A DNA stretch of 64,000 nt, from positions 3,455,001-3,519,000 of the forward strand of contig NZ_JAUSXC010000001.1 of assembly GCF_030823405.1 (NCBI RefSeq), given 5' to 3'. This stretch comes from Chryseobacterium ginsenosidimutans (GTDB lineage Bacteria; Bacteroidota; Bacteroidia; Flavobacteriales; Weeksellaceae). The first letter of the stretch is position 1, and each line of letters begins with the position of its first letter. Positions 44,856 to 54,641 of this stretch are shown here, piece after piece. Under the pieces are notes generated by a model that was not told the origin of the DNA, ran no database searches, and saw only the letters and a program-made list of their open reading frames with translations. The translations under genes were made by a program, and so were the position numbers.

Positions 44856-45326
44856 TTATTGATTGTTTATTCTGGTTTTAAAATCCAAAGTTCCGTCATA
44901 GCTTTTCCAGTCACCTATTAATTCGATATATTGAGACTCTACTTTTTCAGAATTTTTATTCCATTTAAAAGTATAGATAAACCTGCCTTTGAAGATTCCG
45001 GAATGCTTTCCTTTATTCTCTTCCGCCAATTCATATTCTCCAAAAACAGTCCCTTTCTTTTTGGAATCTTTATATTTTGTAATGGTAAAATTACCCTCGA
45101 ACTTTGTATAATTTTTGTCAACTAATGTATAGCCTGAAACGAAATATTCCTGATCATTTTTTTTATTTTGTTCAGAAATATTAATCTTCAGCCTGATTTC
45201 CTGATTCTTGCTACCGATCGTTCCGGTGTACGCTTTACTGTTATTCAGCCAAACGTTGGAAATATTTGGCATCTGTGCAAAAACGAAATTTGAAATGAGA
45301 ATAAAGAGTAATAAAGTTTTTTTCAT
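44856..45326 (-). CDS. Secreted protein of unknown function, tandem paralogue A
   Basis: A 156-residue exported protein with signal peptide MKKTLLLFILISNFVFAQ from the ATG at 45326. It shares QEYFVSGY, HSGIFKGRF (HSGIFTGKL in the partner) and GDWKSYDGTLDF with the adjacent gene at 45343, so the two are tandem paralogues. All-beta composition with alternating hydrophobic residues suggests a small lipocalin-like or sandwich domain. I recognise no named family. It follows the partner by 16 bp. Confidence 0.75.
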   Translation of the reverse strand: MKKTLLLFILISNFVFAQMPNISNVWLNNSKAYTGTIGSKNQEIRLKINISEQNKKNDQEYFVSGYTLVDKNYTKFEGNFTITKYKDSKKKGTVFGEYELAEENKGKHSGIFKGRFIYTFKWNKNSEKVESQYIELIGDWKSYDGTLDFKTRINNQ

Positions 45327-45342
45327 TTTGGTTTTTATGTTT

Positions 45343-45870
45343 TTATTTAAATATGACTTTGGAAATGTCAGTAGGGACAAAATTTGCCCACCAAACATCA
45401 AAATCGAGATTTCCCGAATAGTTTTTCCATTTTCCTTTAAAAGTTAATGTAGCATTAGTATCTTTTGTCAACAATTTTAATGTTTGAATTCTCAGTTTTC
45501 CAGTAAAAATCCCCGAATGTTCTCCAGAATCCAATTCTTTTAAAGTAAAATCGCCAAAAAGAAGCATTTCATCCGGCAGATCTTTCACATTATATTTTTG
45601 GGTAAAAATTATCTCTCCCGAAAAGCTTGATTTATTTCCTTCAACATCAGAATATCCTGAAACAAAATACTGCTCTTGTTTTTTAGGATTTTTAGATGCT
45701 TTTTCGATCCTTAATTGGATAACTGTTCCTTTTGTAGAAATTGTTCCGTAAAAAGGAGTTTCTTCATTCATCAACAAATGGCTGAAATCTTCATTTTTTA
45801 ATGGAAATTCTTTCACCTGTCCGAAAGAAATTGAATACGCAAAAACTAAAAATAATAGAATTTTTCTCAT
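45343..45870 (-). CDS. Secreted protein of unknown function, tandem paralogue B
   Basis: A 175-residue exported protein (signal MRKILLFLVFAYSISFGQ) from the ATG at 45870; an in-frame opening from 45933 overlaps the DUF1569 gene and lacks a signal. Shared blocks with paralogue A are QEQYFVSGYSDVEGN, SGEHSGIFTGKLRI and KGKWKNYSGNLDF. Its N-terminal half (TPFYGTISTKGTVIQLRIEK) matches A's YTGTIGSKNQEIRLKINI. Its start abuts the DUF1569 gene stop (45876), suggesting co-transcription. Confidence 0.75.
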   Translation of the reverse strand: MRKILLFLVFAYSISFGQVKEFPLKNEDFSHLLMNEETPFYGTISTKGTVIQLRIEKASKNPKKQEQYFVSGYSDVEGNKSSFSGEIIFTQKYNVKDLPDEMLLFGDFTLKELDSGEHSGIFTGKLRIQTLKLLTKDTNATLTFKGKWKNYSGNLDFDVWWANFVPTDISKVIFK

Positions 45871-45875
45871 ATGAA

Positions 45876-46331
45876 TTAAACTCCGAATTGTGCCAAATGA
45901 TGATTCAGATGTTTTGCAAACATATTGTTCCATTCCTGAGATTTCAGCTTTCCGAAAGAAAAAGATTCTTTACCATCAAAAGCAGAAGCTCCCAATTGCT
46001 GTGTTTTTTGAATAAACCCGACCAGTCTCTTTTTTTCTTCCTCAAAATTCTTTCTGTCTGAAACAATAAACTGAGGTGCAGTCGGTCCGTTTTGAGAGTA
46101 TGCCTTTTCACCAACAACTTTAGGCTTTACGAACGATTTTAAAATGAACTTTGCAATTGATCCCGGCTTTTTATGTTTTTCCGGCTCGTACACCATTTCG
46201 TAAGAAACGTTACAGTGCGCCAACATTTGGTCAACGGCCATTTTACCCCATAAGCCTTGTGTTTCAGGTGTAAGATTATTTATCCTATCAATGTAATTCT
46301 GAGCATCTTTTGCATCAAAAACGTTTTCCAT
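45876..46331 (-). CDS. DUF1569 (DinB-like) protein
   Basis: A 151-residue DUF1569 member, a DinB-superfamily four-helix protein. LWGKMAVDQMLAHCNVSYEM carries the first His, and NNMFAKHLNHHLAQFGV the C-terminal HxxxH-type site. Family function is unknown. It is the first gene of a likely three-gene transcript with the paired secreted proteins downstream (gaps of 5 and 16 bp). Confidence 0.85.
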   Translation of the reverse strand: MENVFDAKDAQNYIDRINNLTPETQGLWGKMAVDQMLAHCNVSYEMVYEPEKHKKPGSIAKFILKSFVKPKVVGEKAYSQNGPTAPQFIVSDRKNFEEEKKRLVGFIQKTQQLGASAFDGKESFSFGKLKSQEWNNMFAKHLNHHLAQFGV

Positions 46332-46541
46332 AGTTTATTTACTTGTTAAAAAACAAATATATCAGTTTTTTTATTATTTTTAATCATTTACTAAAAAGAA
46401 TTTAATCCACTGAATTTCACACAATTACAAATATTCAATTTAATAATAACTGTATAATTAATATTTACAATCCTATAAATGGAAAACCTTAAATTAATTG
46501 ATTGCATCTATTGCTATTGAATAACATAACTCAACATTAAC

Positions 46542-46572
46542 AAAAAACTTCTCACAAAATGCGAGGAGCTTT
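46542..46572 (-). terminator. Terminator after the alpha-2-macroglobulin gene
   Basis: On the minus strand AAGCTCCTCGCA pairs along 12 bp with TGTGAGAAGTTT (G-U pairs included) around a short loop and is followed by TTTTT. Confidence 0.7.
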
Positions 46573-46591
46573 CTATTTAAAAATAATACAA

Positions 46592-49500
46592 TTATTCCGA
46601 AATCTGAACATTCGTGCCTTTTGTATGGGCATTCATTTGTGGTGCATAATAATTCTGTATTGTTGTAATTCCATTAGAGAATTTTCCGGATGCATTTGCA
46701 ACATAATCGTATTCAAACACATATTTTCCTTTTGGCATATTTTCGATGTAAAAGTTGGTTGAAGCATCTTTTGTAGACTGATAATAGCCTAAATTATTTT
46801 TCCACTGATAGCCAGAAAGCACATCAACAGGCTCAAATCCTGCAGCTCTCATATCTTTAATATGGATAAATTCCATCGGACGATCCGTATTTAAAATCAT
46901 TCTTACAGTGATTTTATCACCAACTTTCAATGGAGTTTCAGAAGATATTTTTTGCAGTTCTTCTCCATTTACCGTTTTAATCTTTTTGTACAATTCTTTC
47001 GTTATTGATATATAATTCTCAGAAGATTTTATCTTATCCAGGTCTTCATAATACTGCCAGAATAATCCTCCCTGAACAATTCCTGCACCTGGTTTTGTTA
47101 CAGTAACCGTTGCTAAATTTTTATCTAGAACATCAGTTTTCACAGTTGATTTCACATAACCTGTTGCCTGAGTCTGCTGTTGCAATTCTTTTCCGCCCCA
47201 AATGATGGTTGCTTTGTCACTTTCAGCACCCGTCCAAGATTTTCCTGAATTCAAGATGGTAAAAATCACTTCCGAAGTTCCTCTTGAACTTCCCCAGGAA
47301 TTCACTTCTTTTTGGGTAATCAACCAGATTTTCATGTCTTCGATGAATTTCTGGTCGTTTGGTTTTAATGTATTGAAAGCCTCTAAAGCCCCTGCATGAT
47401 TCACAACTTTTGAACTGAACCAACCCCAATCATCAAGGTTCTGTTTCCAGTAAACGCCCTGAGTTTTTGAATCTACGGAAGTTTCTTTTAAGTAATTCAT
47501 CAATTTATCTGAAACATCTTTCAAACCATAATCGCTCGTTAATAAAGCCGCGCGATGCAATCCGAAGAACGTAAAATCTGTAATTTTTACTGCTTTTGCT
47601 TTTTGTTTTACTAAAGATTTCAATGTTGCACCTTTTCCTTTTAACGGATATTGTTTTTCCCAATAATTTCGGGTGTCAAGATAATCCAGCGTCCAGTTAT
47701 TCCAGACATTTTCTTTCTTAATATCCGAATATTTATTGATCTCGTTATCTACATATTGAACCAGTGTTTTAACCAATTCATTTTGTTCTGAACTTTGATA
47801 ATCCTTCACATTATCTTTTAGCCAAGAATTGATTTTCCCTAAGTTTTTCAGGATATAAAGCGAAGTCGAATACGAACTAGGATAACCTTGATACCAAGAG
47901 AAACCACCATCCGGATTTTGCAGTTTTTTGAAATCGTCCCAATCTTGATTGATCGCATTTTTCATTGAATTAACATCAAACAACAATGCTAATTTCGCCA
48001 TTTGCTCTGTTTCATTTTTACTTTCTAAAACCCAAGGAGTTTCTTCCAGTAAAAGCTGTTTCAATTCCTGGTTTTTTTCAAGATTTGAGTTTAATAATCC
48101 TTTATTTTGATATTCTTCGAAAATTGTTTTCATCTTCGGATTTGCTTTAAAAACTTCTGAAGCGACAACATCGGCAAACCATTTATTGAAGATCACATCT
48201 GCAGAATTATTCTGATCATTTTTAAGACTTGGAAGTGCAAACATGATTTCCCAAATTGGATTGGTTGTCAATTCCAGCGTATTTGAAACGTTAGAAATCG
48301 TTGTAGAATTGGCATTTTTAAGATTTTCTAGTTCAAAAGTTTTTGTCTCACCCTCTTTTACGAAAACCGGAACGGCATCCGTAACCAGCATTCTGTTAGG
48401 TAAAATTGCCACCGCTTTTTGTTCTCCATCAGAATATTGACCAGCTTTTGCCACAACTTTTAAAATAATTGAAGAAACGTTGTTCGGAACTTTTATTTTC
48501 CAAGTCAACGCTGAGTTTCCGTTTTCATTTAAATCAAAATTCTGAACGCCTGAATTTAATCCAAATTGAGACGAAATATCTTCATTGGTGAAAGCATCTA
48601 ATATTTGTAAGCTTGCTGATCCGTTTAATTTTTTGCTCGTTAAGTTTGATAGTTTTGATTGAAGGTTCAGCTCATCGCCTTCTCTTAAAAATCTTGGATA
48701 ATTCGGAGTTACTGAGAATTCTTTTTGTGTCACCACTTCTTTTTCCAATGTTGTAGCTCTTGCATCTTTTGTGTGAGCAAAGAACATTAATTTCCATTTT
48801 GTTAAGGCTTCCGGAGAAGTGAATTCGAAGCTTACATTTCCTTCGAAATCGGTTTTTAAGTCTGGATAAAAGAAGGCGGTTTCGTTTAGATTCTGACGGA
48901 CTGGAATATTTTCCAAACGCTTATCATCTTTATCCAATACACCATCTCCATCAGTTAATTCTTTTTTCTCTTGTTCAGTTAATTGTCTTCCCGAGTTTAT
49001 AATATTAATTGCTTCATCGTCTACTCTCATAGATTGCATCTTCATTTTTGATGATGTCTCCATTTTTGCTGCTGCCATCGGAGCTGGAAGAGAATCACTA
49101 TAAACCTTTACTCCCGCCACTTTTCCTTGCAAAGCATAAAATATAGTATTTATATCAAACCAATTAAAATCAGGAGCTTCTACATAATCTCCAGGTAAAT
49201 AATCCAATCTTTTCTGATAATATTTCTGAAGAAGATATTGTCTGATGTCATAAGAGGTTACAATCGAAGTCGGAACATATAAACTGTACCAGTTAAACTT
49301 ATTGACAACAAATTTATCCAGAGACATATCATACATATTGGCTAAAACCTCTGCATTGATTTTCTCTTTCTCGTTTCCTAAGACTTTTACAGACCATTTT
49401 TCTTTCGAATTCGGCTGAATTTTATCTCTAAAAGTAATGGTTTCAATTTTTAAAGGCTGTTCGGAGTTTTTTATCGTAAGGTTTACAGATTGTGTCTGAA

Positions 49501-52486
49501 CATCATTAAAAGCCACCACCTGAAACTGTACATTCAAAGCCTGTACATTTTTATCTTTAGGAATGTCTATCGTGTATTCTACAATTCCGTTTTTAAATTG
49601 ACGAGCTTCAGAAACCGTTTTTCCCGATCCGTCCTGAACAAAAACATTCAGTAAAGCGTCCGGAATTGCTGAGTAAATATAAATTACAGCTTTCTCTCCT
49701 CTCGTAAATTCTTTTTTAGGATCTAAAACCGTAAGGAAAGTTTTTTGATTTGCTTTTAAAGAATTCTTATTCCAAACACTGAAGTTTTGAGATGTTTTTA
49801 TTGTGTCTTTGCCTTCAATATTATACAATTCGAGCTGATAATCTCCTACCTCTAATTTTCCTAAATCTAAGTTTTCAGATTGCTCGGTTTTTGTTGAAAT
49901 TATCTGAGGTTTCCAATTTTTAGTTTCATCATTTTTATCATAAAAGTCGTGTGGAAATTTACTGATGAACTCCTCTTTTGAAAATTTCGGTAAATCCTGT
50001 TGTACTTCTGTTTTAAAATTATCTCTAAAAATTCTATCGGGTGATTCAAGTTTTAAAAGTTTTACCTGATACGATTTCTTAAGAATTTGTTCGTTATAAT
50101 TTTTTGTTTCAACCTTTACTTTTACATTTTCATCAGAGAATGTATTTTTAATTACATCGGCTTGTATATAATGAGAAACTGAAGCCACTTTTAACTCTGT
50201 ATCCGCAGTCTGCGTTTCTCCGTTGATATCTGTAACAGAAGCATTGATTTCATAATTATCAATCTGAATACCCTCTAACTTTTCATCTTTTTTAAGATCA
50301 AGTTTAATCGTAAATTCTCCTTTCTCATTCGTTTTTGCTTCGCCAAGAATAGAGTTTTCATTGTCGTCGTTTTCCGGATACCAACTAAAATATCTCCAGC
50401 GGATATTATGCTTTTTTATTTCATAATTTACCGTCGTATTACTTAAGGCAACCCCTGAAAACATCATTGCTTTTCCTTTCAGTTCGATCGTTTGTCCGTA
50501 TTTGTATTCATCTTTTACAGAATCAAAAGTCACTTCAAACTTTGGTCTTTTATATTCTTCAACTTGGATATTTTTATTGCCTTGATTTTCATCAGTTCTT
50601 AAATAAAAAGTTCCATTCAACTTACCTTTTGGCAGAATAAAACTCCCATGATAAGAACCAAACTCGTTGGTTGTAAATGTTTGCGAAGAAACTTCCTGAC
50701 CGTTTGTATCCGTTAAAGTTATCTTTTGCTTTAATCCTGTAATAACAGATTCAATTTCTTTATCACGCTGCGTGTTAATTACTTTAAAATAAACAGTTTG
50801 TCCCGGTCTGTATATTGCTCTGTCCGTAAAAATCTGAGCTTTACTACGAGTTTCTTTGTTGGGGCTGTAATTGTTAACACTTCGATCTCCATACACCTGC
50901 ATGATCTGGAAATCATTCGTTTTTGGCTGTCGGATCAGGAAAGTTCTGTAATATTCTTTATTTTCAGTTACCGGAAATTTAAACATACCATTATCATTGG
51001 TCTTTCCTTCAACTTTGCTTAAAGTTTTATTGGCAACAAATTCATAAAAAGTAAGATTTTCATTAATAACAGGTTTTCCGTTTTCGCTATTAACCAACTT
51101 TAATTCATTTGACAATTGATTTCTATCTGTTTTGGTCTGAAAAATAATTCTGTTATCTGAAACCAAAAAATAAAAATCCTTTTCAGCTTCAGCGTCTTTA
51201 TCATTTATTCCAACTACAGAATATTCGGCAAGATAAGTTCCTGGCGGAAGAGATTTTATTTCCAAAGATGTTTTGTGCGTTTTATAATCTTTAGGATCAT
51301 CCAGTTTATACGCTTCTTTTCTTACCAGATTCTTTTTAACCTTATTAAAAGTATCTCCATAAGAATTTTGGGCATATTGTATAAATGATGCCATATCATC
51401 TTTTACTTCATAAATATTAATCGAAAAAGCGGAAATGTTTTTATATTCTGCTATAAAATGGATTGGCCGATTACTTTGCGTCTGCTGTTCATATTTGATA
51501 TTTAAAGAAGGATTAAGAATCTGGTCTTCTTTATTTTTAATATTTTCAATAAAAGGAGATTTCGGATATTGAGTTTTTGCCAGATTTATAAATTCAAGAG
51601 CTTCTTTTTCTTTATTTTTAGAAATCAAATCTTCTGCAATCTCATCCACGATCATCACTTTATAATCTCCTTGTATTTCAGATTTCAGGAGGTTTTGAAG
51701 TTGCTGCAGTTTATCTTTGCATTGATTAAAATTACAGTTATCCTGCAATTTTTTATCCATGAAATACAATTTTGCATTACCCGTATTCTGAGCAGTTAAT
51801 TCATCATAAATCGCATTAATTTTAATATGATTTTCATCAAGTTCATTTTTAGTAAAAATATTATTACTGGTAAGGAAAACAATTTTCTTTGTAAAATACC
51901 AATCCAGCAAAGTCGGGAAATAAGAAATATATTCGTTATTTGAAAAAACATTTTCATACTTTTTCAAAGAAATCTTTCTCATCTCACCTTTTTGCTGATC
52001 GAGTTCCTGATAGTTTTTAATTAAATAATTTTTAAAATCAAGTTTGCTCCAGGTTTCAATTTGAGAAACATCTTGTGAACTAATATTTGTCCGCCCATTG
52101 ATTTCCCATGAATGTTCTCTATAATAATCCAGAAAAAAGCCATTCAACAGAACATCATACAGAATTTTATCCTCTCCCTTCAATTGTTTTTCAGCATCCT
52201 GCAATTTCTTAAAAAACTGACTTACAGAATTGTTTTTATCATCGTCTGAAGTTTGATTCACGATACTGAATTCCGCCTTTAGAGAATGAATAAGCTGCAA
52301 AATATTATTTTCTTTCATCGCTTGTTTTTGTATGTCTAAAATTATCGGAAGATTAGATTTATAAGCACCTTTTTGAGAATTTGCTGCTACTTTCTTCCAT
52401 TGCTCATCATAATATTTTTGAGCAACAACCACTGAAAAGCTCAGCAGGAGAAGCAAAAGCACAAAAATCTTGGAAAATCTTTTCAT
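46592..52486 (-). CDS. Alpha-2-macroglobulin family protein
   Basis: A 1964-residue exported A2M-like protein that would trap or block proteases at the cell envelope. Signal peptide: MKRFSKIFVLLLLLLSFSVVVAQ. Residues about 20-330 form a helical N-terminal region, followed by MG domains (FTDRAIYRPGQTVYFKVINT is the MG2 signature) and the A2M domain ETAFFYPDLKTDFEGNVSFE near 1200. A helical thioester-domain-like region follows, with NPDGGFSWYQGYPSSYSTSL, but the CGEQ thioester is absent. A TonB-plug-like motif (ALQGKVAGVKVYS, about 1112-1124) and a DGDGVLDKDDK calcium-type loop (about 1180) interrupt the middle. No pbpC gene is adjacent. Confidence 0.92.
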   Translation of the reverse strand: MKRFSKIFVLLLLLLSFSVVVAQKYYDEQWKKVAANSQKGAYKSNLPIILDIQKQAMKENNILQLIHSLKAEFSIVNQTSDDDKNNSVSQFFKKLQDAEKQLKGEDKILYDVLLNGFFLDYYREHSWEINGRTNISSQDVSQIETWSKLDFKNYLIKNYQELDQQKGEMRKISLKKYENVFSNNEYISYFPTLLDWYFTKKIVFLTSNNIFTKNELDENHIKINAIYDELTAQNTGNAKLYFMDKKLQDNCNFNQCKDKLQQLQNLLKSEIQGDYKVMIVDEIAEDLISKNKEKEALEFINLAKTQYPKSPFIENIKNKEDQILNPSLNIKYEQQTQSNRPIHFIAEYKNISAFSINIYEVKDDMASFIQYAQNSYGDTFNKVKKNLVRKEAYKLDDPKDYKTHKTSLEIKSLPPGTYLAEYSVVGINDKDAEAEKDFYFLVSDNRIIFQTKTDRNQLSNELKLVNSENGKPVINENLTFYEFVANKTLSKVEGKTNDNGMFKFPVTENKEYYRTFLIRQPKTNDFQIMQVYGDRSVNNYSPNKETRSKAQIFTDRAIYRPGQTVYFKVINTQRDKEIESVITGLKQKITLTDTNGQEVSSQTFTTNEFGSYHGSFILPKGKLNGTFYLRTDENQGNKNIQVEEYKRPKFEVTFDSVKDEYKYGQTIELKGKAMMFSGVALSNTTVNYEIKKHNIRWRYFSWYPENDDNENSILGEAKTNEKGEFTIKLDLKKDEKLEGIQIDNYEINASVTDINGETQTADTELKVASVSHYIQADVIKNTFSDENVKVKVETKNYNEQILKKSYQVKLLKLESPDRIFRDNFKTEVQQDLPKFSKEEFISKFPHDFYDKNDETKNWKPQIISTKTEQSENLDLGKLEVGDYQLELYNIEGKDTIKTSQNFSVWNKNSLKANQKTFLTVLDPKKEFTRGEKAVIYIYSAIPDALLNVFVQDGSGKTVSEARQFKNGIVEYTIDIPKDKNVQALNVQFQVVAFNDVQTQSVNLTIKNSEQPLKIETITFRDKIQPNSKEKWSVKVLGNEKEKINAEVLANMYDMSLDKFVVNKFNWYSLYVPTSIVTSYDIRQYLLQKYYQKRLDYLPGDYVEAPDFNWFDINTIFYALQGKVAGVKVYSDSLPAPMAAAKMETSSKMKMQSMRVDDEAINIINSGRQLTEQEKKELTDGDGVLDKDDKRLENIPVRQNLNETAFFYPDLKTDFEGNVSFEFTSPEALTKWKLMFFAHTKDARATTLEKEVVTQKEFSVTPNYPRFLREGDELNLQSKLSNLTSKKLNGSASLQILDAFTNEDISSQFGLNSGVQNFDLNENGNSALTWKIKVPNNVSSIILKVVAKAGQYSDGEQKAVAILPNRMLVTDAVPVFVKEGETKTFELENLKNANSTTISNVSNTLELTTNPIWEIMFALPSLKNDQNNSADVIFNKWFADVVASEVFKANPKMKTIFEEYQNKGLLNSNLEKNQELKQLLLEETPWVLESKNETEQMAKLALLFDVNSMKNAINQDWDDFKKLQNPDGGFSWYQGYPSSYSTSLYILKNLGKINSWLKDNVKDYQSSEQNELVKTLVQYVDNEINKYSDIKKENVWNNWTLDYLDTRNYWEKQYPLKGKGATLKSLVKQKAKAVKITDFTFFGLHRAALLTSDYGLKDVSDKLMNYLKETSVDSKTQGVYWKQNLDDWGWFSSKVVNHAGALEAFNTLKPNDQKFIEDMKIWLITQKEVNSWGSSRGTSEVIFTILNSGKSWTGAESDKATIIWGGKELQQQTQATGYVKSTVKTDVLDKNLATVTVTKPGAGIVQGGLFWQYYEDLDKIKSSENYISITKELYKKIKTVNGEELQKISSETPLKVGDKITVRMILNTDRPMEFIHIKDMRAAGFEPVDVLSGYQWKNNLGYYQSTKDASTNFYIENMPKGKYVFEYDYVANASGKFSNGITTIQNYYAPQMNAHTKGTNVQISE

Positions 52487-52504
52487 ATATGTTATTTTTG
52501 ATAA

Positions 52505-53260
52505 ATGAATTTCTTAAAAATACTGAAAAAATCTGTTATCGACAGTCAACTTTATGTATCCTTAATGGGAACACTTTTTGCAGTATTTTTCATGGAGGAG
52601 CAAAATACATTCCGTTATCCAACCGTGTTCTTAATTTTCATTACCTATTTCAGTGGATATATCTACACAAAATACCAGAAGACTAAACATTTTAATAAAA
52701 TACTTATTCTAAATGTCATTGCCGGAATCATTTGTGCACTTTTAATTATTCACAACCATAATGAAATAAGATTGATAAAATGGTTTATTATTGTCATTTT
52801 AGGATTATTATACAACAGTTTTTTTCTGGATATGTATATTCGTAAAATCCCTTTATTAAAGGTTTTTTATGTTGGCATGGTTTGGGCTTTGATGAATTGC
52901 TGGCTGACATTACCCGAATTTGATATTCCTATATTTTTTATCAGTTTCTTTTTTATTACGGCATTAGTTTTACCTTTTGACATTCGCGATATGAAAGTTG
53001 ATACCGTAAAGACGTTTCCAACGATCATCGGTGTTCAAAACACAAAATATATTGCTTATTTATTGCTATTTGTAAGTAACATTGTTTCAATCTTTTATTT
53101 GGATTTTAATTATTTAATTGCTTTTTTTCTCTCTAGTATTATTACTTATATTTTTGTTTATTTCTCTGAAAATGAGAGAAGTGACGCCTATTTTTCATTT
53201 GGAGTCGAAACCTGTTCTGCACTTCCTTTTTTATTTTCACTAATAATGAAGTATTTTTGA
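52505..53260 (+). CDS. UbiA-like polytopic membrane protein
   Basis: A 251-residue membrane protein with seven to nine predicted helices, related to UbiA prenyltransferases. The second Asp-rich motif survives as PFDIRDMKVDTVKTFPTIIG, but the first NDxxD motif is not present (that loop reads GYIYTKYQKTK). Prenyl-diphosphate transfer is therefore doubtful. It starts 18 bp from the divergent A2M gene and ends 3 bp before recF, with which it is probably co-transcribed. The role is unknown. Confidence 0.75.
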   Translation: MNFLKILKKSVIDSQLYVSLMGTLFAVFFMEEQNTFRYPTVFLIFITYFSGYIYTKYQKTKHFNKILILNVIAGIICALLIIHNHNEIRLIKWFIIVILGLLYNSFFLDMYIRKIPLLKVFYVGMVWALMNCWLTLPEFDIPIFFISFFFITALVLPFDIRDMKVDTVKTFPTIIGVQNTKYIAYLLLFVSNIVSIFYLDFNYLIAFFLSSIITYIFVYFSENERSDAYFSFGVETCSALPFLFSLIMKYF

Positions 53261-53263
53261 TGA

Positions 53264-54343
53264 ATGATTATTAAGAAACTTTCCCTGTACAATTTCAAGA
53301 ACCATTCTGAAAAAAAGTTTGAATTCTCCCCCCAAATCAATTGTTTTGTAGGAAATAACGGTGTGGGAAAAACCAATATTCTCGATGCACTTCATTATCT
53401 GTCTGTTGGGAAAAGTTTTTTGGGAAATACCGACTTTAATAATATCAAAACAGACGAAGACTTTTTCACCATTGATGCTGAAATTCAAAATGATGAAAGT
53501 GAAGATACTATCAGAATTTCTCAGCCGAAAGAAGCAAAAAAAATCATCAAGAAAAACGATAAAAGCTACGACAGAATGGCAGATCATATCGGATATCTGC
53601 CCAGTGTGATGATTTCTCCGTATGATTCTAACTTAATTTCAGATTCCGGAGAAAGCAGGCGAAAGTTTTTGGATTCGATGATTTCTCAAACCGATTCCGA
53701 ATATCTTTTTGATTTAATTCAATACCAGAAAACGATTCAGCAAAGAAACGCTTTGTTAAAATATTTTGCCAAAAACAGAGTCTGGGATAAAGATTCATTA
53801 GAAATATATGATGATCCTATCACCAGATTCGGCACGAAAATTTACATTAAAAGGAAAAGTTTTGTTGAAAAACTAAATCCGATTGTTAAGAATTTTTATC
53901 ATATAATTTCCGGTGGGAAAGAAACCGTTTCCGTGCTTTACGAATCACATTTATTTGAGGATACATTTAAAAATTTACTTAAAGAAAGCTTGGAAAGAGA
54001 CAGAATGCTGACATATACCTCAAAAGGAATTCATAAAGATGATCTTCTTTTTGAAATGGATTCTGTTTTAATAAAAAAAATAGGTTCCCAAGGTCAGCAG
54101 AAATCGTTCTTAATTTCTTTGAAACTCGCACAAATGAGCCTTATAAAAGAGTTAACCAATAAAACACCCGTCCTTTTACTGGATGATATTTTTGATAAGC
54201 TAGATGACAGCCGGGTTTCTCAACTTATTGAATTGGTGAATCAGGAAAACTTCGGGCAGATTTTTATTACCGATACACACAGAGAGCGTACGGAAAGCGT
54301 TGTTAAAAAAATTAATGAGGAAAGTATAATTTTTGAAATTTAA
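53264..54343 (+). CDS. recF: DNA replication/repair protein RecF
   Basis: A 359-residue RecF, an SMC-like ATPase that helps load RecA at single-strand gaps. Walker A is GNNGVGKTN (30-38), the ABC signature region reads SQGQQKSFLISLKLAQ, and Walker B is LLLDDIFDKLDD near 305. MIIKKLSLYNFKNHSEKKFE is the typical N-terminus. No dnaN or gyrB is adjacent; in Bacteroidota recF is commonly separate from them. The DUF721 gene starts 1 bp after its stop. Confidence 0.96.
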   Translation: MIIKKLSLYNFKNHSEKKFEFSPQINCFVGNNGVGKTNILDALHYLSVGKSFLGNTDFNNIKTDEDFFTIDAEIQNDESEDTIRISQPKEAKKIIKKNDKSYDRMADHIGYLPSVMISPYDSNLISDSGESRRKFLDSMISQTDSEYLFDLIQYQKTIQQRNALLKYFAKNRVWDKDSLEIYDDPITRFGTKIYIKRKSFVEKLNPIVKNFYHIISGGKETVSVLYESHLFEDTFKNLLKESLERDRMLTYTSKGIHKDDLLFEMDSVLIKKIGSQGQQKSFLISLKLAQMSLIKELTNKTPVLLLDDIFDKLDDSRVSQLIELVNQENFGQIFITDTHRERTESVVKKINEESIIFEI

Positions 54344-54344
54344 A

Positions 54345-54641
54345 ATGAAGAAGAATAAAAAACGTGAATTTCAATCCTCTGAACTTGTAAAATCCTTTGC
54401 AAGAATTCATGGTTTTGAACATAAGCTGGTTGCCTTTGAGATCAAAGATTTTCTTGAAGAATATCTTGATGAAAGTTTGTTTCAGGAAATAAAAAGCGTA
54501 AATATTGAGGCTAAATGTGTTATCATAAAAATCAATTCACCTTTATTGAAAAATGATTTCCAGATGCGTAGAAGCTTTTATCTGAGAAAATTTCAAGACA
54601 AATTTGGGGAGGAAAAATTTAATGATCTTCAGATTTTGTAG
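54345..54641 (+). CDS. DUF721 (DciA-related) domain protein
   Basis: A 98-residue DUF721 protein. ELVKSFARIHGFEHKLVAFE and AKCVIIKINSPLLKNDFQMR with RRSFYLRKFQDKFG are family landmarks. DUF721 includes DciA, the ancestral replicative helicase loader in bacteria without DnaC; short Bacteroidota versions may be RecF partners. The ATG at 54345 immediately follows the recF stop, so translation is probably coupled; a TTG four codons earlier is less likely. The 3' end overlaps the convergent gene by 23 bp. Confidence 0.87.
   Translation: MKKNKKREFQSSELVKSFARIHGFEHKLVAFEIKDFLEEYLDESLFQEIKSVNIEAKCVIIKINSPLLKNDFQMRRSFYLRKFQDKFGEEKFNDLQIL

Noticed and set aside
46592..52486. Thioester-containing (complement-like) alpha-2-macroglobulin
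   Set aside because: The CGEQ motif is absent from the thioester-domain region, which reads NPDGGFSWYQGY instead.
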